Part shown: piece by piece, positions 6,201-9,135 of the stretch | Layout: each line of letters starts with the position of its first letter | Numbering within the stretch: position 1 is the first letter of the stretch | The notes under the pieces: model-generated | Database searches by the model: none | What the model was told of the DNA's origin: nothing | Seen by the model: the letters and a program-made list of their open reading frames with translations, nothing else | Translations under genes and position numbers: made by a program | Assembly (NCBI GenBank): GCA_025465405.1 | Contig: JAODNL010000224.1 | Span: 1 to 9,135, forward strand | Reading direction: 5' to 3' | From: Pseudonocardiales bacterium | GTDB taxonomy: Bacteria > Actinomycetota > Actinomycetes > Mycobacteriales > Jatrophihabitantaceae | Length of the DNA stretch: 9,135 nucleotides

Positions 6201-6639
6201 AGAAGCTGACGTCGTCGCCCGATTGTGCCGCGACGTGCTCACCGACGGACGGTGGACCGACCGCGACGGCGTGACGCGGCCGCTCACCGGGGGCGACCTG
6301 CTCGTACTGACCCCGTTCAACGCTCAGGTGAACCGCATGCGGGGCCGGTTGGACGGCCTGGATCCGACGATCCGGGTGGGGACCGTCGACAAGTTCCAGG
6401 GCCAGGAGGCGGCGGCCGTCATCTACTCCCTGGCTTCGTCGTCGGCCGAGGATGCGCCGCGCGGGCTGGAGTTTCTGTACAGCCTCAATCGATTCAACGT
6501 CGCGATCTCCCGAGCGCGGGCGGTCACGGCCGTCGTCTGCTCGCCGCGACTGCTGGCACCGCTCGTCCACACGCCCGAGCAGCTGCGCATGGTCAACGCT
6601 CTCTGCGCATTCCGACACGCCTCACAGGCGGCTCAGTAG
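3244..6639 (+). CDS. TM0106-family RecB-like nuclease / RNase H-fold exonuclease / SF1 helicase fusion
   Basis: 1131 residues with three enzymatic parts. (a) About 8-230, RecB-like PD-(D/E)xK nuclease: D118 in GHADF, D138-T-K140, and Q152-x3-Y156. C21 plus C217-x2-C220-x5-C226 match the four Cys of Fe-S nucleases such as AddB, Dna2 and Cas4. (b) About 320-495, YprB-like RNase_H_2 domain: D324-I-E326, then HYAPYE (384-389), D418 and D485 in YNEEDC, a DEDD-type exonuclease set. (c) About 735-1110, superfamily 1B helicase: Walker A GPPGTGKT (751-758), Walker B DEAGQ (861-865), GDPQQ (885-889), WRMH (929-932), VGTVDKFQGQE (1045-1055), NVAISRAR (1085-1092), as in UPF1/Dna2. Every key motif looks intact. 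The likely role is ATP-driven unwinding and degradation or processing of DNA or RNA in the cytoplasm, in repair or perhaps defence. The architecture is familiar in Actinobacteria; biological function is not established to my knowledge. Start GTG 3244 has a suitable ribosome site. Confidence 0.9.
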   Translation: MYRSEDVLVVSPTDLTKYLACRHATRLDLAVARGELPKPDQGTDEALQILFTRGLEHEANYLQTLRDRGLRVVTIDVHGNDSAALTEAERTTVAAMAAGAEVIYQATFFDGRWRGHADFLLRRDDRPGRWAWSYDVADTKLARRMKVPALLQMATYAERLTALQGIAPQRLVVVTGDRTEHVYDFDDCAAYATLIRAQMLDFLDTGGDPHPRPVAHCEQCRWQPRCKAQWRGEDDLSLVAFMNGAHATALRTAGISTVRELGAATPEELPAKIGLPARERLTAQARLQLLERDTDQPHYELLEPEEGRGFALLPEPSPGDVFFDIEGDPFLGDHGLEYLFGVVDRVGFTAFWATEESQQKQAFEDLVDHLIREWDADPGMHVYHYAPYEPSRLKSLSGRYGTRGVEVDRLLRGQRLVDLYTVVRQGIRISKESYSIKKLEAFYWGHIRNHDGVSDALGSVVAFERWLQTHDQGLLDDIAKYNEEDCRSTEALRDWLEQRRNEGGGESAYPRPGHGDGSASDSALDAASHIERIAAALLVDVPAEGRTDGQRARCLLAALLDWHRRESLPEWWEHFRRLELTDEELVQDAAAVGDLSGATAVRHEKQSTVWRIAFPPQDTKVGPDKEYLDPRSGKPAGTVVAIDAEQGWLELRRASNRGGPDCRSLIPGAPILDTHQRARLRELGEWVVAHGIDSPLPDWRAARDLLLRRRPGVVGDAADHRMALRRSDEPAEQALCRLAADLGRGVLPVQGPPGTGKTWAGARMILRLVAEGKKVGVTAFSHKAIGNLLAAVCDAAQEAGVELDILQKAGEHERCAAPAVRCTNSATAVEAELPDADIVAGTAWLFARPAFAEAVDVLVVDEAGQLSLANVLAISHAARSVVLLGDPQQLAQPVKGQHPDGAQLSALEHLLDGHATVPPERGLLLDATWRMHSAVASFVSRRFYDGRLGVEPGCDRQRIESSALIGGTGLRFVPVEHAGNTAASTEEADVVARLCRDVLTDGRWTDRDGVTRPLTGGDLLVLTPFNAQVNRMRGRLDGLDPTIRVGTVDKFQGQEAAAVIYSLASSSAEDAPRGLEFLYSLNRFNVAISRARAVTAVVCSPRLLAPLVHTPEQLRMVNALCAFRHASQAAQ

Positions 6640-6694
6640 CAGCCGCGGCGAGACGACCTGAATACTCCGGGGCGGAGGTGGTGCCGGTGCGGGG

Positions 6695-7594
6695 GTGCAG
6701 GGTGTTTTCTCGGGCGACCCGCAGGTGAGGGCGCGAGTAGTCGTCCCGGTCGCCGCTGCTTCGGTCTTCTCTGCCGCGCTCTTCGCCTCCGTCGCAGCGG
6801 GGGGATCGCTGGCTCTCGTCAGCTCGACGCAACAGCCGACCGCAACTGCCACGCCCGGTGCCACCGGAACGCCCACGCCCACGCCAACTGCTACAACCCC
6901 GCCCGGGCCGCCGGTCGCGACGCACGTCACGTCCATACCCACGGTCGGTGCCCTCTTTGCCGGTGCGCTGGGGGCGTCGCAGGTGCTGCATCTGCCGCAT
7001 GCGTGTTCCGGCAGCGTCGTGCACAGCCCGCACCACGACCTCGTCCTGACCGCCGGGCACTGCGTCGCGGGCGGCGGCGTGGGCTACGAATTCGCGCCCG
7101 GATACCACGATGGGCTGGCCCCGTACGGCGTCTGGTCGGTGCGCCGCGTGTACGTGAACCCGTCGTGGCGCGACCATCAGGACCCGCAGCATGACTACGC
7201 CTTCCTCGAGATCGCTCCCCAGAGCGGCCATGGCATCGAGGACGCCGTCGGGGCGTACCAGCTCGGCACCGCCCCGGTCTCCGGCGCGCGGGTCACCGTC
7301 GACGGCTACGCCGCGGGCGTCGACGACGAACCGCTGTCCTGCACGTCGGCGATCTACGCCACCACCGGGTACCCGACCTTCGACTGCGACGGCTTGGCCG
7401 ACGGCACCAGTGGCAGCCCCTGGATCTCCGGGCAGTCGGTGGTGGGCGTGATCGGCGGCCTGCACCAGGGTGGCTGCACACCGGCGACGTCCTACAGCCC
7501 CGCATTCGGCGCGGACGTGGGCCATGACTGGCAACGTGCCGCCGTGGGTGCGGCGGCCGACGTGGTGCCGCCCGCGCCCGACGACGGCTGCTAA
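6695..7594 (+). CDS. Secreted trypsin-fold (S1) serine protease
   Basis: 299 residues from GTG 6695. A hydrophobic signal segment lies at about 13-42, then a Thr/Pro/Ala-rich linker (45-75), then a chymotrypsin-fold domain. The triad is readable: H122 in LTAGHC, D167 in HDYAFLEI, S239 in DGTSGSPW. C104 and C123 fit the Cys pair bracketing the catalytic His; C216, C231 and C261 are further Cys, and the last residue is C299. The GTSGSP form resembles glutamyl endopeptidase and V8-type enzymes more than GDSGGP trypsins, but cleavage preference cannot be assigned. The start is uncertain: GGAGG at 6674-6678 is 16 nt upstream, too far, while GTG 6725 would give a cleaner signal peptide beginning MRARVVV (289 residues) but has no ribosome site. 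It starts 55 nt after the helicase stop; being exported, it is probably not a functional partner. Its end runs into a tandem duplication. Confidence 0.85.
   Translation: MQGVFSGDPQVRARVVVPVAAASVFSAALFASVAAGGSLALVSSTQQPTATATPGATGTPTPTPTATTPPGPPVATHVTSIPTVGALFAGALGASQVLHLPHACSGSVVHSPHHDLVLTAGHCVAGGGVGYEFAPGYHDGLAPYGVWSVRRVYVNPSWRDHQDPQHDYAFLEIAPQSGHGIEDAVGAYQLGTAPVSGARVTVDGYAAGVDDEPLSCTSAIYATTGYPTFDCDGLADGTSGSPWISGQSVVGVIGGLHQGGCTPATSYSPAFGADVGHDWQRAAVGAAADVVPPAPDDGC
6869..6886 (+). repeat. Three 6-nt repeats encoding Thr-Pro linker
   Basis: ACGCCC, ACGCCC, ACGCCA in a row, in frame, encode Thr-Pro three times in the linker between the signal segment and protease domain. Such repeats can change copy number by slippage without a frameshift. 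Confidence 0.8.
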
Positions 7595-7632
7595 CTCAGG
7601 TCCGCCCGACAACGGCTGCTAGCTCAGGTCCG
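7577..7632. repeat. 28-bp tandem duplication across convergent gene ends
   Basis: Units 7577-7604 and 7605-7632 agree at 26 of 28 positions (differences at 7583/7611 and 7593/7621). The first carries the protease stop TAA (7592-7594). The second carries the stop of the opposite-strand kinase (TCA at 7624-7626 on the plus strand) and a would-be TAG for the protease. Each unit thus holds both stop sites, so the genes were probably 1 nt apart before the duplication. Confidence 0.85.
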
Positions 7633-8313
7633 CGCGTCGACGTCGAAGCTCGGGACGGTGACGATGCGATCAGCTCGGGCGCGGGTTCGCTCGACCAGCC
7701 GCGCGTTGCGCAGGTCCGAGCCGAACGCACGCTCCCGAGCCGCGGGCGGGCTCCGTCCGTAGTCAACGTGCCGTGCCACGAGCCGTTCCAGTCGCAGTGG
7801 CTCCGGCACCTCGACGTACCAGCGGGCGTCCAGCAGCGCCGCAACCTCGGCCCACGGACCGTCGTCCAGCAGCAGGTAGTTCCCCTCCGTCACCACGAGC
7901 CTGACGTCCGGCGGCACTGACACCGCATCCGCAACCGGCTCCTCGGCAGCCCGGTCGAACCGCGGCGCGCAAACGAGATCGACCGCCGGCCGCAGCCGCT
8001 GCAGCAATGACACGTACCCGGCCGCGTCGAAGGTGTCCGGGGCGCCCTTGCGCTCGAGGCGCCCCAGCCGAGCGAGTTCTGCGTTCGGTAGATGGAAGCC
8101 GTCCATGCCGACCAGGCGCGCCCGCGCACCGACGGCCCGGACGATCGCCTCCGCCAGCACGGTCTTGCCCGAGCCCGGTGCGCCGGTGATGCCGAGCAGA
8201 CGCCGGCCAGGCCCGGCGGCCAGCGCTGCTGCCGCCGCGACCAACTCCTCCCAGGACGACTCGACCACCGCGGCAGCGTACGGCGCGTTGCGGTCGGACA
8301 GGCGGTAGCGCAC
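7624..8313 (-). CDS. P-loop nucleoside/nucleotide kinase-like protein (PRK/uridine kinase superfamily)
   Basis: 229 residues from GTG 8313. Walker A is GAPGSGKT (44-51), preceded by a hydrophobic strand. DGFHLP (71-76), GAPDTFDAAGY (90-100), VTEGNYLLL (141-149) with E143 as likely Walker B acidic residue, and the lid-like RHVDYGRSP (181-189) are all found in the family usually annotated as nucleoside/nucleotide kinase, related to uridine kinase, phosphoribulokinase and pantothenate kinase. The enzyme should transfer a phosphate from ATP to a small hydroxyl compound, but the substrate cannot be told from sequence; some relatives may act on sugars. Length is normal. No Shine-Dalgarno precedes the GTG, so a leaderless transcript is possible. 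It converges on the protease and diverges from the amidase gene across 50 nt. Confidence 0.82.
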   Translation of the reverse strand: MRYRLSDRNAPYAAAVVESSWEELVAAAAALAAGPGRRLLGITGAPGSGKTVLAEAIVRAVGARARLVGMDGFHLPNAELARLGRLERKGAPDTFDAAGYVSLLQRLRPAVDLVCAPRFDRAAEEPVADAVSVPPDVRLVVTEGNYLLLDDGPWAEVAALLDARWYVEVPEPLRLERLVARHVDYGRSPPAARERAFGSDLRNARLVERTRARADRIVTVPSFDVDART

Positions 8314-8314
8314 G

Positions 8315-8324
8315 ATGCGCGCAT
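8315..8324. promoter_or_regulatory. Palindrome in the kinase/amidase divergent gap
   Basis: ATGCGCGCAT is a perfect 10-bp palindrome starting 1 nt upstream of the kinase GTG (8313). A second palindrome, TCGGCCGA, lies at 8341-8348 in the same 50-nt gap. Both could be operators controlling the two divergent genes. No -10 or -35 pair stands out. The role is inference, and short GC palindromes arise easily by chance. Confidence 0.3.
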
Positions 8325-8363
8325 GACATCGAGCCCAGGGTCGGCCGAAACGGTACTTGCCCA

Positions 8364-9135
8364 GTGACGGTTCAGACCGCGGCGCAGATCGCCGCCGCTG
8401 TCCGCGACGGCAGGTTGAGTGCCCGGGCGGCCACCGAGCAGGCGCTCGAACGCATCGAGAAGGCCGACCCCGTGATCGGCGCGTTCCAGAGCGTGCGTGT
8501 CTTCGCGGCGTTGCACGAAGCGGATGCCGTCGATGCCCGGGAGGACCGCTCGGCGCTGCCGCTCGCCGGTGTTCCGCTGCCGATCAAGGACAACGTGCCC
8601 GTGGCCGGTGAGCCGATGCGGCTCGGGACGAGCGGTAGTGATCCGACGCCGCAGCCGCGCGATCACGAGATCGTCAGCCGGCTGCGGGCCGCGGGCGCCG
8701 TGGTCGTCGGGATCACCCGCGTTCCCGAACTTTGCGTCTTCGGCGCGACCGATTCCGACTTGGGGATCGCCCGTAATCCTTGGGATCTCGGCCGGACACC
8801 AGGCGGGTCCTCCGGCGGGGCTGCGGCCGCAGTCGCGTCGGGAATGGTCCCGGTCGCGCAGGGCAACGACGGGATGGGGTCGATCCGGATCCCCGCTGCG
8901 TGCTGCGGGCTCATCGGTATCAAACCGGGACTTGGCGTCGTGCCCGCGGAGCTGGGTGACGGATCGTGGTTCGACATGGCCGAGAACGGGCCGCTCGCCA
9001 CGACCGTCGAGGACTGCGCTCTGGTGCTGTCGGTGCTGGCCGCGCGTCCGGAGCTCGCGACGATCAGCCGGCCGGACGGTGTGCGTATCGCGATCTCGAC
9101 GAAGCCGCCGATATTCGCGACGGCGGTCGACGCGC
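8364..9135 (+). CDS. Amidase signature family hydrolase (N-terminal part; C-terminus outside window)
   Basis: The frame is open from GTG 8364 to the edge, 257 residues, no stop. The Ser-cisSer-Lys triad is readable: K75 in LPIKDN, S149 (cis) in GGSSGG (147-152), and nucleophile S173 in MGSIRIPA (171-178). The S149-S173 interval of 24 residues equals that of FAAH S217-S241. NPWDLGRTPGG (138-148) and GIKP (185-188) are further family hallmarks. It should hydrolyse an amide bond in the cytoplasm; no signal peptide is seen. Family members range from GatA to aryl and fatty-acid amidases; the oxyanion loop NDGMGSIR differs from the GTDxGGSIR usual in many members, so I do not call GatA. The start has no strong ribosome site; the GTG overlaps the stop of a 14-codon frame from ATG 8323, which may be coincidence. 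Confidence 0.85.
   Translation, partial: MTVQTAAQIAAAVRDGRLSARAATEQALERIEKADPVIGAFQSVRVFAALHEADAVDAREDRSALPLAGVPLPIKDNVPVAGEPMRLGTSGSDPTPQPRDHEIVSRLRAAGAVVVGITRVPELCVFGATDSDLGIARNPWDLGRTPGGSSGGAAAAVASGMVPVAQGNDGMGSIRIPAACCGLIGIKPGLGVVPAELGDGSWFDMAENGPLATTVEDCALVLSVLAARPELATISRPDGVRIAISTKPPIFATAVDA

Noticed and set aside
4852..6618. Long open frame on the minus strand (588 codons) opposite the helicase
   Set aside because: It lacks recognisable domains, has the Arg/Gly/Ala-heavy composition of a GC-rich shadow frame, and lies fully opposite a gene with intact helicase motifs.
3244..7594. Two-gene defence system of nuclease-helicase plus protease
   Set aside because: The protease carries an export signal and Cys suited to the cell exterior, so a cytoplasmic partnership with the nuclease-helicase is not supported.
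7577..7632. CRISPR array or attachment site at the tandem repeat
   Set aside because: There are only two abutting units without a spacer, and no cas, integrase or tRNA gene nearby; a simple local duplication explains it.
8323..8367. 14-codon leader peptide (ATG 8323) ending over the amidase GTG
   Set aside because: There is no ribosome site, no run of regulatory codons and no terminator-like hairpin, so the 4-nt overlap with the amidase start is probably coincidental.

Overview
The window looks like chromosomal DNA from a high-GC Gram-positive bacterium (Actinobacteria). The grounds are strong G/C preference at third codon positions, frequent GTG starts, AAGGAG/GGAGG ribosome sites, and a RecB-like nuclease/RNase H-fold/SF1 helicase fusion of a type common in that phylum. 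Genus cannot be assigned from the sequence. There are no rRNA, tRNA, CRISPR, integrase or transposase genes.

Layout. (1) 1-1791, minus strand: three genes read leftward, an SMR-type small membrane transporter (1791-1408), a class I SAM methyltransferase (1301-624) and the start of a DUF2142 multi-pass membrane protein (621-1, cut by the window edge). The last two are 2 nt apart. This looks like part of a cell-envelope glycan locus, and its DNA seems less GC-rich than the rest. (2) 1792-2064: a divergent control region with a candidate -10 box inside an inverted repeat and a second stem-loop. (3) 2065-3102, plus: a secreted glycoside hydrolase family 43-like beta-propeller. (4) 3103-3243: a 141-nt gap dominated by a 76-nt imperfect palindrome with about 26 possible base pairs. 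(5) 3244-6639, plus: a 1131-residue protein joining a TM0106-family RecB-like (probably Fe-S) nuclease, a YprB-like RNase H-fold exonuclease and a UPF1/Dna2-like SF1 helicase. (6) 6695-7594, plus: a secreted trypsin-fold serine protease with a Thr/Pro-rich linker. (7) 7577-7632: a 28-bp tandem duplication at the convergent end of the protease and the next gene. (8) 8313-7624, minus: a P-loop nucleoside-kinase-like enzyme. (9) 8364-9135, plus: the N-terminal 257 residues of an amidase-signature enzyme, diverging from the kinase across a 50-nt gap.

How the parts relate. The left block (flippase-like SMR protein, methyltransferase, DUF2142 protein) and the divergent GH43 enzyme all fit work on surface or extracellular glycans. 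The nuclease-helicase is a nucleic-acid enzyme with no clear partner here. The protease, kinase and amidase look like independent accessory or metabolic genes. The two items most worth following are the three-enzyme nuclease-helicase and the large unexplained palindrome just upstream of it. I see no proof of a new multi-gene system.
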